This document shows positions 41,924 through 50,645 of a stretch of DNA of 64,000 bases, one piece after another (within the stretch, counting starts at the first letter, position 1; the number at the start of each line of letters is the position of its first letter). The notes under the pieces are model-generated. The model ran no database searches and was not told the origin of the DNA. It saw only the letters and a program-made list of their open reading frames with translations. The DNA comes from Bacteroides intestinalis (GTDB lineage: Bacteria; Bacteroidota; Bacteroidia; Bacteroidales; Bacteroidaceae): contig NZ_CABJDN010000014.1 in NCBI RefSeq assembly GCF_902364365.1, forward strand, positions 1-64,000, given 5' to 3'. Made by a program: the position numbers and the translations under genes.

Positions 41924-44356
41924 TTATTCAACATTCAAAAGAACTTCTGTTCCTTGCAAGAGCGGTGAAGTGAACTTTACACGAACCTGACCTTTTTCAC
42001 CGGTCGTCTGTATGTAAGTAAGCAAACGGCCGTGGAAAGCACGGTGGTGATTGTCGGTATAGTCGCTCATATCCCTGTTATCGGAACCTTCGAGCCCTAA
42101 CAGGCGTGCCGGACCTTCGATAGTGCAAGTGATATCATTGTCTCCAAGCTTCACGATTGTGCCATTTTCGTCAACGATTTCTACAATAAGATGCGCTGTG
42201 GCACGGTCGCAGGAAAGAGTAGTGCGGTCTGCACTGACCCGAAGGGCATAAGGACGACCGGAAGATTGAATCGAATAGCTTGAAACAATATTTCCGTTGG
42301 TATCGCAACCTTCAACTTTCAGTTCGCCTGCCTGATAGGGAATATCCCAGTAGATGATACCACTCTTTTCGTCATAGGGCTTCATGTTGCCTACTACTTT
42401 CCCGTTGAGCAACAGACGCGCTTGCGGTGCATTGGTATAGCAAACTACGCGTATCTCCTGACCGGAATCATAGTTCCAGATGTCCCATGCATCGGGTGAC
42501 AGGAAAGTACGTTGGGAGTTCTTGAATCTGGCTTGTATGGGATAGGTACCGATATAAGTAACCGGCTTCTCACTCCACAGTGAAGCACGGAAATGTCCGC
42601 GAGGCTTGGGGAAGCTACCGAAATCGAGTAATCCGGTGTAGAGCCCTCGGGAAGGCCATGCTCCCGATTCACCAAGATAATCCGTACCTGTCCAGATGAA
42701 TTGTCCAAAGATAAATTCTTTGTTCTTCACCGCATACCAGGCATCAAGGCCGGAACCGTTTTCACTGCCGTAGATGACACGTTTAGGGTAAATGGCATGA
42801 TCTTCATCGTAGCGGTTTTCTGTATAGTTATATCCCACTACGTCAACAGCATCGGGATATTCTGTTTCATTGGACATCACGACACCTGCCAGAGCTCCTG
42901 TTACAGGACGAGAAGTATCGACAGCACGTACGCGGGCTGCCAGGCGTTTGGCTATCACTCCGATACGCATGGCATCGGGTGCATCGGGCTTATAGCCGCC
43001 AAACATAGGTTGGTTGATTTGTGCTCCATCGAGAATAGGATGGGAATAGGGATCATTCGGATAATCTACTTCATTGCCGATACTCCACAGGAAGATGGAG
43101 GGATGATTGCGGTCACGGCGTACCATATCGGTGACATCCTGCTCTATCCATTCTTCAAAGAAGTCAAAAGAGCCATCAAAGCCCGGTTCACCTTTATTCC
43201 ACCCTTTGATCCATTTACGTTTTGGGAATTCCCATTCATCAGAAGCTTCATCCATGACAAGCAGACCTAATTGGTCGCACAGGTCGTATACGACGGGAGC
43301 TTGCGGATTATGGCTCATACGGATGGCGTTCACACCTATTTCTTTGAGATTATTCAGGCGGCGTTCCCATACTTCAGGCGGCACTACGGCGCCAAGTACA
43401 CCGGCATCGTGGTGCAGACATACACCTTTGACTTTCATCCAATTGCCGTTAAGTGCGAATCCTTTATTAGGGTCAAAGTCCAGTGTGCGGAGTCCTACTT
43501 TGGTTTCACAACCGTCAATACGCTTTCCATTACTGAGTAATTCAGCTTTCAGTGTGTAGAGGTAGGGATCATTCAGGTTCCAGCGGTGAGGCTTAGTTAC
43601 TTTCAGTGTGAGGGTTTCTTTGGTGATACCTTCTTTCCTGTCGGAAACGCGAGTACGGCGTTGTGCTACTTGCTTGCCCGCAGCATCGTATAGTGTGGCC
43701 GAGAGTTCCAGTTTCTCACGGGTAGCTATATGTTTTTGTACTTCCATATCAACGGCTATGGTGGCCTGTCGGTCAGTCAGAGAAGTAGCATACCAGCCTG
43801 TGCCCCATTGTGCAAGATGTATTTCGGGGGCAGCAATAAGCCATACGTCACGATATATACCCGATCCTGTATACCAACGGGAATCAGCATAACGGCTATG
43901 GTCTACACGTACGCTCAATACATTGTCACCTTCTTTCAAATACGGGGTCATATCGTAAAGGAATGAGATGTAACCATTGGGGCGCTTACCAAGCAGGTGG
44001 CCGTTCAGATAAACTTCGCTACGGTTGTATACTCCTTCGAAGTAGATGTAATGGCGTGCGGCATTGTCGGTGATGTTGAAATGCTTGCGATACCAGCCTA
44101 TTCCACCCGGCAGGTAGCCCGTACAGCTGGCCAGTGAGGGCGACAGTTGTCCTTCAATGGACCAGTCGTGCGGCAGTGTAAGTTTGCGCCATTGAGTGTC
44201 GTCGAAAGTGGGATTTACGATGGTTGAGTCGTCAGTCAGCCGGAAGAGCCATCCGTCGTTGAACTTAGAGGCGTTACCGAATGAGACTTGCGCCCGAGCC
44301 GGGCAGGCTACCAGAAAGGCTGCCACGAGAACAGCCAGTGTAAGAGCATTTTTCAT
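41924..44356 (-). CDS. GH2 family beta-galactosidase-type hydrolase
   Basis: An 810-residue secreted enzyme (signal peptide to about residue 22, CPARAQ). Domains in order: sugar-binding (about 25-185; LPHDWSIEG, IYFEGVYNRSEVYLNG), Ig-like (190-290), TIM barrel (295-600) with acid/base Glu in LWSIGNEVDYPND and nucleophile Glu in VIYGSENGSG, then DUF4982 and a further beta domain (600-810). GH2 enzymes of this layout are mostly exo-beta-galactosidases or relatives. It is cotranscribed with the GH30 gene from a -7 box TATATTTG (44387-44394, minus strand). The hybrid two-component gene is divergent 168 bases away and probably controls it. Confidence 0.88.
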   Translation of the reverse strand: MKNALTLAVLVAAFLVACPARAQVSFGNASKFNDGWLFRLTDDSTIVNPTFDDTQWRKLTLPHDWSIEGQLSPSLASCTGYLPGGIGWYRKHFNITDNAARHYIYFEGVYNRSEVYLNGHLLGKRPNGYISFLYDMTPYLKEGDNVLSVRVDHSRYADSRWYTGSGIYRDVWLIAAPEIHLAQWGTGWYATSLTDRQATIAVDMEVQKHIATREKLELSATLYDAAGKQVAQRRTRVSDRKEGITKETLTLKVTKPHRWNLNDPYLYTLKAELLSNGKRIDGCETKVGLRTLDFDPNKGFALNGNWMKVKGVCLHHDAGVLGAVVPPEVWERRLNNLKEIGVNAIRMSHNPQAPVVYDLCDQLGLLVMDEASDEWEFPKRKWIKGWNKGEPGFDGSFDFFEEWIEQDVTDMVRRDRNHPSIFLWSIGNEVDYPNDPYSHPILDGAQINQPMFGGYKPDAPDAMRIGVIAKRLAARVRAVDTSRPVTGALAGVVMSNETEYPDAVDVVGYNYTENRYDEDHAIYPKRVIYGSENGSGLDAWYAVKNKEFIFGQFIWTGTDYLGESGAWPSRGLYTGLLDFGSFPKPRGHFRASLWSEKPVTYIGTYPIQARFKNSQRTFLSPDAWDIWNYDSGQEIRVVCYTNAPQARLLLNGKVVGNMKPYDEKSGIIYWDIPYQAGELKVEGCDTNGNIVSSYSIQSSGRPYALRVSADRTTLSCDRATAHLIVEIVDENGTIVKLGDNDITCTIEGPARLLGLEGSDNRDMSDYTDNHHRAFHGRLLTYIQTTGEKGQVRVKFTSPLLQGTEVLLNVE

Positions 44357-44493
44357 GGGGTTATGATTAATTTAGATTCATTGTTGCAAATATAAGCGAT
44401 ATCGACCTCTCATGCCTAGCATAAATCATTCAGCTTAGGGGTATAAATCATGCAATACCTGGATTTGTACATTCGGAATAGAGATTTTATTTC

Positions 44494-44501
44494 TATTTTT
44501 G
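44494..44501 (+). promoter_or_regulatory. -7 box of hybrid two-component regulator 1
   Basis: TATTTTTG, 23 bases before the ATG at 44525. A TTTG at 44464 is too far for a standard -33. Confidence 0.45.
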
Positions 44502-44524
44502 GCTTGCAATAGAAAGCTGATATT

Positions 44525-47500
44525 ATGAAAAGCAGATTTTTACTTTACTTCCTGTTATTGCCTGCACTTTTGTCGGCACAGTCTTATGCTATCCGGCAAT
44601 TGGGAATTGAAAAGGGACTTTCCAACAACTATGTGATCAGTATAGCCCAGGATAAAGCAGGCTTCCTATGGTTTGCAACTGAAGAAGGTTTAAATAAATT
44701 CGATGGTACGCGCTTCATCACCTACTATAAGAATGAAACACCGAATGACTATGGTATCACAGGCAATGAGTTGAACTGCCTGCTTGATGATTCAGTAGAT
44801 TCTATTCTTTGGATCGGAACACAACGATCCGGATTGAATGCTTACGACTATATGAACGATACATTTACATTTTATCGGCATGATGAGGCTTCACCGGAAA
44901 GTATCAGCACAGATGATGTAACGAATATAGTTGCCGCCGCTGATGGGAATCTATGGGTTACGACTTACTGGAAAGGGATAGAATACTTCGATAAAAAAAC
45001 AGGCCGCTTTTCTCACTATAATATGGGGACTGTACCTGGATTGGTTAGCGATCATGTCTGGACAGTTGCCGATGGGGGCGATGGCAAGTTGTACGTAGGA
45101 CATGTACACCATGGTCTCAGTATCCTCTCGATTAAAGATAAGAAGGTGAAGAACTTTGTTCATGATCCGAAAGACCGGAGCAGCTTGCCGGGGAATGAAG
45201 TAAGATGCATATATAAGGATTTGAATAATAATATCTGGGTCGGCACAAACAAGGGATTGGCATTGTTTAATCCGCAGATGCAGAATTTTATTCGGTTTAC
45301 TACAGATGGAAATCTTTCGCGTTACATCTATGATATCCGGCAACTTGATGGGAATAAACTATGGATAGCTATGGAATTTGGTGGAATAGCCATAATGGAC
45401 TTGTCGCAGCGCCTGTTCCTGTTACCCGAACAGACTCAATTTAGTTATATCAAAGAAGGAGATGATGGATATAGTCTGTCCAATTCAAGTGTACGGTGTA
45501 TTTTCCAGGATTCATTCAAGAATATTTGGGCAGGTATATGGGGTGGTGGAATAAACTTCCTTAGCTATGAGCCGCCACTGTTTAACGGTTATAATTATTC
45601 TTCGAATCAGAATTCAATGAACCGTTTGAATAATAAAATGGTAAGTAGTGTTTGTGTGGATGGCCAGGGTAAATTGTGGATCGGAACGGATGGAGACGGA
45701 ATCAATGTTTTTGATAAAGGTAAACGGATAGCCGTTTATCAGGAGGATACTGAAAATATGGGTGGAAATTCCGTATTGGCTTCATTGCGTGATTCGGAAG
45801 ATAACTTGTGGTTTGGGTTGTTTATGGGCGGAGTGAGCTATTATGATACGAAGAGAAAGATATTCCAACGGAACTTTCTCAAAGAAATGGAGCATGAAGA
45901 TATCCGTTCACTTTATGAAGATAATCAGCATATGCTATGGATCGGTACCAGTCGGGGTATTTATAAAGTAGATTTGGCAGATAAGAAGGTCGTAGGACAT
46001 TATGAGTTTGAGAACAACTTGGTGCGGTGTGTTATGAAAGACTCCCGAGGTCGTCTGTGGGTTGGTTCTTTTGGAAGTGGATTAGGAATGGGCGATAGTG
46101 AGTTGCAGGATGTCAAGCTCTTCAATACTGAGAATCAATTTCCTTCTAATACAATCAACGCAATTTATGAAGACAGCAGGAATAATGTATGGATTGGAAC
46201 AGGAGAAGGGTTGGTGTGTTTCTTCTCCCTACCCGATTGGGAATATAAAGTCTATCGTCGTGAAGAGGGGCTGGCCAATACACATATACTTGCCATAACG
46301 GAAGATGCTGACAGTAATATTTGGGTGAGCACCAACAAGGGAATCAGTTGTTTTTTGCGGGATAAAGGCGTTTTCAATAATTATGACCATTGGGATAACG
46401 TACCGATGGGAAACTTTATGAGTGGCAGTGTAGCCAAGGACCAGGATGGGGAGATTTATTTCGGTTCTGTCAATGGACTGTGCCATTTTAATCCGGATTT
46501 TGTTTTGGCAAAACGCGAAGCTCCTGCGGCGGTTATCACAGAAATGAAGATATTTGCCCCTTTAGGGAATGCGGGAAGTAATGAAGAAGTGGTAAACATT
46601 AGCGGGCAGTCGAAAGTAAAGTTGAATTATATGCAGAATAGCTTCAATATTACTTTTAATATACAGAACTATGCACTCGTCAACCAAATAGAATATGCCT
46701 ATATGCTGAAGGGGCTCGAAGATGCGTGGTATACAGTAACGGACCCTAATAGCGTTACCTTCCGTAACATACCTCCCGGTGACTATCATTTTCTGGTGAA
46801 AACCCGTATCCGGAATCAGGAATGGTCGGACGAAGTTACAACACTGGATATTCAGATAGTTCCGCCTTTGTGGTTGACCTGGTGGGCGAAATGCTGCTAT
46901 GTATTACTGAGTGGAGCTATTCTGTTCCTTATTTTTTATACTTACAAGAAGAAGCTCGATATGGAGGTCCTGTACGATCTGGAAAAGAAGAATCATGTGC
47001 AGGAGCAAGAACTGAACCAGGAACGTTTACGTTTCTATACCAATATTACACATGAGCTGCGTACGCCGCTGACTTTGATATTGGGGCCGCTGGAAGATAT
47101 GCAGAAGGTTAATTCGCTTTCTAATAAAGATGCCCAGAAGATATCGGTTATTCACCAGAGTGCTATACGGTTATTGAACCTGATCAATCAGATACTGGAA
47201 TTCAGGAAGACGGAAACACAGAACAAGAAGTTGTGTGTGGCCCATGATAATATAGCCAATCTGGTGTATGAAATAGGGCTTAAGTATAAAGAACTGAATC
47301 GTAAGCCGGATATTGAATTCCATATCGAACTTGAGAAAGAGGACATGCCTTTGTACTTTGATAAAGAGGTAGTGACTATTATTCTGGATAATTTAATTTC
47401 AAACGCCATTAAATATACTGAGAAAGGCTCTATCAGTTTGGGGTTGCACAATGTAGTGCGGAATAATATCAATTATACCGAGATAAAGATAGGTGATACA

Positions 47501-48565
47501 GGCTTTGGCATTACTCCTGAGGCATTACCCAATATTTTCAACCGTTATTATCAGGAGGGAGGCGATCATCAGGCTTCGGGTACAGGTATCGGTTTGGCGC
47601 TGGTGAAGAATCTGGTGGCGTTGCACGAGGGAGAAATAAGGGTGGAGAGTACTTTGGGCGCAGGTAGTACTTTCTATATCTGCTTATTGACGGACAATAC
47701 TTATCCTCACGTATTGCATGCCGATTCGCCGGAAAGAACTGTGAATGAAAAGGAAGAAAAAGAGGAAGTGCCGGAGTCTGTTTCCAGTGGGAAGCGTATT
47801 TTGTTGATAGTGGAAGATAATCAGGATATCTGCAATTACATTGTTGAGTCTTTCTCTGATGATTTTGAAGTAAAGACAGCGGCGAATGGCGAACAGGGAA
47901 TGGAGCACGCTTTAAGCTGTATTCCCGATATCATTGTAAGCGATATCATGATGCCTGTAATGAACGGAATAAAAATGTGCAAAATGCTGAAGGAAGATGT
48001 GCGTACCAGTCATATACCCATTATCCTGTTGACAGCCAAGGACTCTTTGCAGGATAAGGAAGAAGGCTATCAGGTAGGAGCTGATTCTTATCTGACGAAG
48101 CCTTTTAGTGCCACTCTTCTGCACAGCCGTATTCATAATTTGCTTGAGTCGCGCAAGCGGCTGACGGAGCGTTTTAGTACCAGCACTCTACATCATAATA
48201 TGAATGATAAGCGTGCTTTACTGGCAGAATCCCTGAATAAACTGGATAATGAGTTCATCGAGAAGATAAATCAGCTGATAGAAGCCCGTTTGTCATCCGA
48301 GAAGATAGATATCGGTTATCTGGCTGATAATATGTGTATGAGTAAATCTACACTTTACCGGAAGATGAAAGCATTGACGGGATTGTCTACCAATGAATAT
48401 GTCCGTAAGATAAAGATGCAGTATGCCGAAAGATTGCTACTGGAAGGAAGATATAATGTTTCGGAAATTGCTTTCAAAGTGGGGCTAAACAGTGTGGTGT
48501 ATTTCCGGCAGTGTTTTAAGGAGGAGTTCGGGGTATTGCCTTCGGAGTATCTGAAACAATCTTAA
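44525..48565 (+). CDS. Hybrid two-component system regulator (HTCS) 1
   Basis: A 1346-residue one-protein signalling system. Signal peptide to about residue 18; periplasmic two-beta-propeller sensor of Reg_prop repeats (about 20-690, e.g. LWIGTQRSGLNAYD, IWVGTNKGLALFN); Y_Y_Y domain (about 690-780); TM (about 785-808); DHp with His in FYTNITHELRTPLTL (near 843); HATPase (DNLISNAIKYT, GDTGFGI, GTGIGLALV); receiver (LLIVEDNQD, phospho-Asp in IIVSDIMMPVMNG near 1139); AraC-type HTH (about 1240-1346, LYRKMKALTG, VSEIAFKVGLNSVVYFRQCFKEEFG). Such proteins bind an oligosaccharide in the periplasm and activate nearby glycan genes. The divergent GH2-GH30 pair and the convergent GH30 are its likely targets. 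Confidence 0.93.
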   Translation: MKSRFLLYFLLLPALLSAQSYAIRQLGIEKGLSNNYVISIAQDKAGFLWFATEEGLNKFDGTRFITYYKNETPNDYGITGNELNCLLDDSVDSILWIGTQRSGLNAYDYMNDTFTFYRHDEASPESISTDDVTNIVAAADGNLWVTTYWKGIEYFDKKTGRFSHYNMGTVPGLVSDHVWTVADGGDGKLYVGHVHHGLSILSIKDKKVKNFVHDPKDRSSLPGNEVRCIYKDLNNNIWVGTNKGLALFNPQMQNFIRFTTDGNLSRYIYDIRQLDGNKLWIAMEFGGIAIMDLSQRLFLLPEQTQFSYIKEGDDGYSLSNSSVRCIFQDSFKNIWAGIWGGGINFLSYEPPLFNGYNYSSNQNSMNRLNNKMVSSVCVDGQGKLWIGTDGDGINVFDKGKRIAVYQEDTENMGGNSVLASLRDSEDNLWFGLFMGGVSYYDTKRKIFQRNFLKEMEHEDIRSLYEDNQHMLWIGTSRGIYKVDLADKKVVGHYEFENNLVRCVMKDSRGRLWVGSFGSGLGMGDSELQDVKLFNTENQFPSNTINAIYEDSRNNVWIGTGEGLVCFFSLPDWEYKVYRREEGLANTHILAITEDADSNIWVSTNKGISCFLRDKGVFNNYDHWDNVPMGNFMSGSVAKDQDGEIYFGSVNGLCHFNPDFVLAKREAPAAVITEMKIFAPLGNAGSNEEVVNISGQSKVKLNYMQNSFNITFNIQNYALVNQIEYAYMLKGLEDAWYTVTDPNSVTFRNIPPGDYHFLVKTRIRNQEWSDEVTTLDIQIVPPLWLTWWAKCCYVLLSGAILFLIFYTYKKKLDMEVLYDLEKKNHVQEQELNQERLRFYTNITHELRTPLTLILGPLEDMQKVNSLSNKDAQKISVIHQSAIRLLNLINQILEFRKTETQNKKLCVAHDNIANLVYEIGLKYKELNRKPDIEFHIELEKEDMPLYFDKEVVTIILDNLISNAIKYTEKGSISLGLHNVVRNNINYTEIKIGDTGFGITPEALPNIFNRYYQEGGDHQASGTGIGLALVKNLVALHEGEIRVESTLGAGSTFYICLLTDNTYPHVLHADSPERTVNEKEEKEEVPESVSSGKRILLIVEDNQDICNYIVESFSDDFEVKTAANGEQGMEHALSCIPDIIVSDIMMPVMNGIKMCKMLKEDVRTSHIPIILLTAKDSLQDKEEGYQVGADSYLTKPFSATLLHSRIHNLLESRKRLTERFSTSTLHHNMNDKRALLAESLNKLDNEFIEKINQLIEARLSSEKIDIGYLADNMCMSKSTLYRKMKALTGLSTNEYVRKIKMQYAERLLLEGRYNVSEIAFKVGLNSVVYFRQCFKEEFGVLPSEYLKQS

Positions 48566-48582
48566 GAGATTTATTATATCAT

Positions 48583-48628
48583 TAAAGAACCTACCTATCT
48601 TTTACAGGAAAGATAAGCAAGTTCTTCA
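48583..48628. terminator. Terminator between HTCS 1 and GH30
   Basis: An imperfect nested hairpin (AAGAAC outside, CTATCTTT paired with AAAGATA inside, loop of about 6) between convergent genes, followed by T-rich sequence. Confidence 0.5.
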
Positions 48629-48648
48629 ATGGTTTTTATTTCAAAAAA

Positions 48649-50115
48649 TTATTTCTCCTCGAATGTATTGAAAGAGTGCGGTTGAAGTTCAATGTTCAGG
48701 TAACGGTCCCGTAACTTCACGGTTACTTTTTTAGCCTCATCATTAAAGTTTCCGGCTATCACTACCTTTTTCTTTTCTGGAGTTTCCACTACCAAGACCG
48801 GTGTTCTTCCTTCTGTTGAAGGCTTGTAGGCTATTACACGTGAACCGGGTGTTACGAACTGGCTATAATGTCTTACTGCATAATACTCCGGTGTAAGAGT
48901 TGCCGTACGGGATTTTGAATCAACGTGTATCAAAGCGTTCTGTTTCCATCCCCAGGGACTTTCACCGTTATCGCAGAGGGTATTGTTCCAGAAGGTGTAC
49001 TCTTCGCAGCCATTACCCAGGTAGTGGTTAATCAGATGGAAGGTGTGTTCGCCCGCTCTCCAGTCGAAGGTGCCTCCACCACATTCGCTTTCTGTCTGCA
49101 TATACTTGTACTGGGGGTATTTGGCACGTATTTTAGGCAGTATCTGTCCTCCTTCCCACTGAAAGCCAATTCCTTGAACGCTTTGCGGCATGCGTGGATC
49201 GGAAAGTATTTTATCTACGTAGTCATAGCGGTTGGTATTGAAAGTGCCAAGGTAGAGAGCTACTTCCGGATGATGTTTCTTTAATGTGGGCGCCAGATAC
49301 TCTACGTTGAAACGTACGGTACCCTCAGCTGTCCAAGCACAACCGGGATACGGGGTATAACTGTATGCTTCGTTCTGATACATGATCATATCGATGGGAA
49401 TTCCTTGTTCTTTATAGGCATCAATGAATTTACAGAAGAAGTCGGCATAAGTTTGCAGATAGCGTGGGTCTTGAATCATGTAGTCATTCACTGCGAGTTG
49501 TCGGGGGAAGACGTCTCCGCGTTTCTCCGTGTTATCCTCATAAAGTACTACATCAGACAGAGGTGACATTTTATTAGTCCTGTCACTGCGTACCGGATAG
49601 TCATTGTTAACCTTCATCCAACTGGGAGGAGACCAGGGGGATGTCCAGAAGGTCATGTTGGGATTATACTTTTGCGCTGCACGGATGAAAGGAATGATGG
49701 CCAGTTTATCCCGGTTGATATTGAAATACTTCAGTTGGAAGTCGCCTGATACTTCGTCGCAACTGTACCAGTTGCGGGCATAGTCGTTGGCGTTCATCGA
49801 AATACGGCCTCTGTTGAAGCGAAGCTCTCCTTCGGGAGAGAACATTTTCTTCAACAAATCGTCCTGTTCATCACGGGTGAGCATGTTCAGGGCATCCCAG
49901 CACAGTTCGTTGAAGGTAGTTCCCCATGCTTTGAATGTGGTGCCTTCTTCCGTCCCACTGATATTTAAAAGCGGGGTTTGGGCGGCACTCGGTTGCAGTT
50001 TCACTTTGGATTGCTGCCAGAGGTTACCTTCCGTACTACTTACCCGGTTGTAAGTCTGGGCGTATGTTCCGGTGGAAAAGGCGGTTGCCAGACAATAGAG
50101 AAATACTTTTTTCAT
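48649..50115 (-). CDS. GH30 family glycoside hydrolase (GH30_3-like, beta-1,6-glucanase type)
   Basis: A 488-residue secreted enzyme (signal peptide to about residue 19, STGTYAQ). The GH30 barrel shows WGTTFNELCWDALNML near 65, FNRGRISMNANDYARNWY near 100, FWTSPWSPPSWMK near 160, acid/base Glu in MIMYQNEAYSYTPYPG near 245, and nucleophile Glu in YMQTESECGGG near 340, then a C-terminal beta domain. The S-P-W-S-P-P-x-W-M-K motif is common to the glucosylceramidase/beta-1,6-glucanase branch (GH30_1 and GH30_3). It is not closely related to the GH30 at 40333. It is convergent with HTCS 1 and has no SusC/SusD nearby. Confidence 0.86.
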   Translation of the reverse strand: MKKVFLYCLATAFSTGTYAQTYNRVSSTEGNLWQQSKVKLQPSAAQTPLLNISGTEEGTTFKAWGTTFNELCWDALNMLTRDEQDDLLKKMFSPEGELRFNRGRISMNANDYARNWYSCDEVSGDFQLKYFNINRDKLAIIPFIRAAQKYNPNMTFWTSPWSPPSWMKVNNDYPVRSDRTNKMSPLSDVVLYEDNTEKRGDVFPRQLAVNDYMIQDPRYLQTYADFFCKFIDAYKEQGIPIDMIMYQNEAYSYTPYPGCAWTAEGTVRFNVEYLAPTLKKHHPEVALYLGTFNTNRYDYVDKILSDPRMPQSVQGIGFQWEGGQILPKIRAKYPQYKYMQTESECGGGTFDWRAGEHTFHLINHYLGNGCEEYTFWNNTLCDNGESPWGWKQNALIHVDSKSRTATLTPEYYAVRHYSQFVTPGSRVIAYKPSTEGRTPVLVVETPEKKKVVIAGNFNDEAKKVTVKLRDRYLNIELQPHSFNTFEEK

Positions 50116-50367
50116 TTTCTTCTTTTTTATGGTAATAAGTTTTCAGGTGCAAATTAAGTAAAATAGTTAATATTATTAAGGGTACAAAAGGCGCAAAAAG
50201 GAGGACAAATGGATTCAAACGAAGTCAATACGCCTTTTTTAGGTTAAAAAACATAGGTTTTGTCTGTTGGCTGAATTTGTTCTGGATGGTATTTTTTAAT
50301 GAGAGGATTAGATAAAGTGTAAGCGAAATGTCAGGGAATAATTTTATGCGTACCTCGCATATAGGCA

Positions 50368-50431
50368 TAAAAAAAGGAGTACCGCTGTACTCCAACCTTT
50401 GTTAACCTTAAATCTAATACTATGAAAAACA
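50368..50431 (-). ncRNA. Probable small RNA gene (about 64 nt) with promoter and terminator
   Basis: On the minus strand a complete transcription unit is visible: TTTG (50464-50467), a 19-bp spacer, TATCTTTG (50437-50444), then about 40 bases, then a perfect 7-bp GGAGTAC/GTACTCC stem with a 4-base loop (50376-50393) and seven T residues (50369-50375). The predicted RNA of about 60-65 nt holds no ORF on its own strand. It lies between the GH30 gene and mutS. The only alternative is a 25-codon plus-strand ORF starting at 50422, which I think less likely. No RNA family is assigned. Confidence 0.6.
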
Positions 50432-50436
50432 CAGTG

Positions 50437-50467
50437 CAAAGATACGGACTTCTGGGATATCTGCAAA
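50437..50467 (-). promoter_or_regulatory. Promoter of the putative small RNA
   Basis: TTTG, N19, TATCTTTG on the minus strand: the best match to the full Bacteroides promoter consensus in this window. Confidence 0.6.
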
Positions 50468-50577
50468 TAAAACAAATAAAAAAGAGTGTTTTATAACATG
50501 TTTTAGTAAAAGTGCTGTTTTTGTTAAGGCTTACTAAGGATTTGAGTCCCCTCAGTACTTGTTTTCTAAAAAAGAAT

Positions 50578-50585
50578 TATCTTTG
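50578..50585 (+). promoter_or_regulatory. -7 box of mutS
   Basis: TATCTTTG, 60 bases before the mutS start. No clear -33 TTTG. Confidence 0.45.
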
Positions 50586-50645
50586 CATGGCTGCGAAAAT
50601 AAGCTGCACTTTTGCATATTAATAAATTTATAAAGAACGACTACT

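Noticed and set aside
50422..50496. A 25-codon plus-strand ORF (MKNTVQRYGLL...) considered as a leader peptide for mutS
   Set aside because: It overlaps a better-supported minus-strand promoter and terminator, and ends well before mutS with no attenuator.
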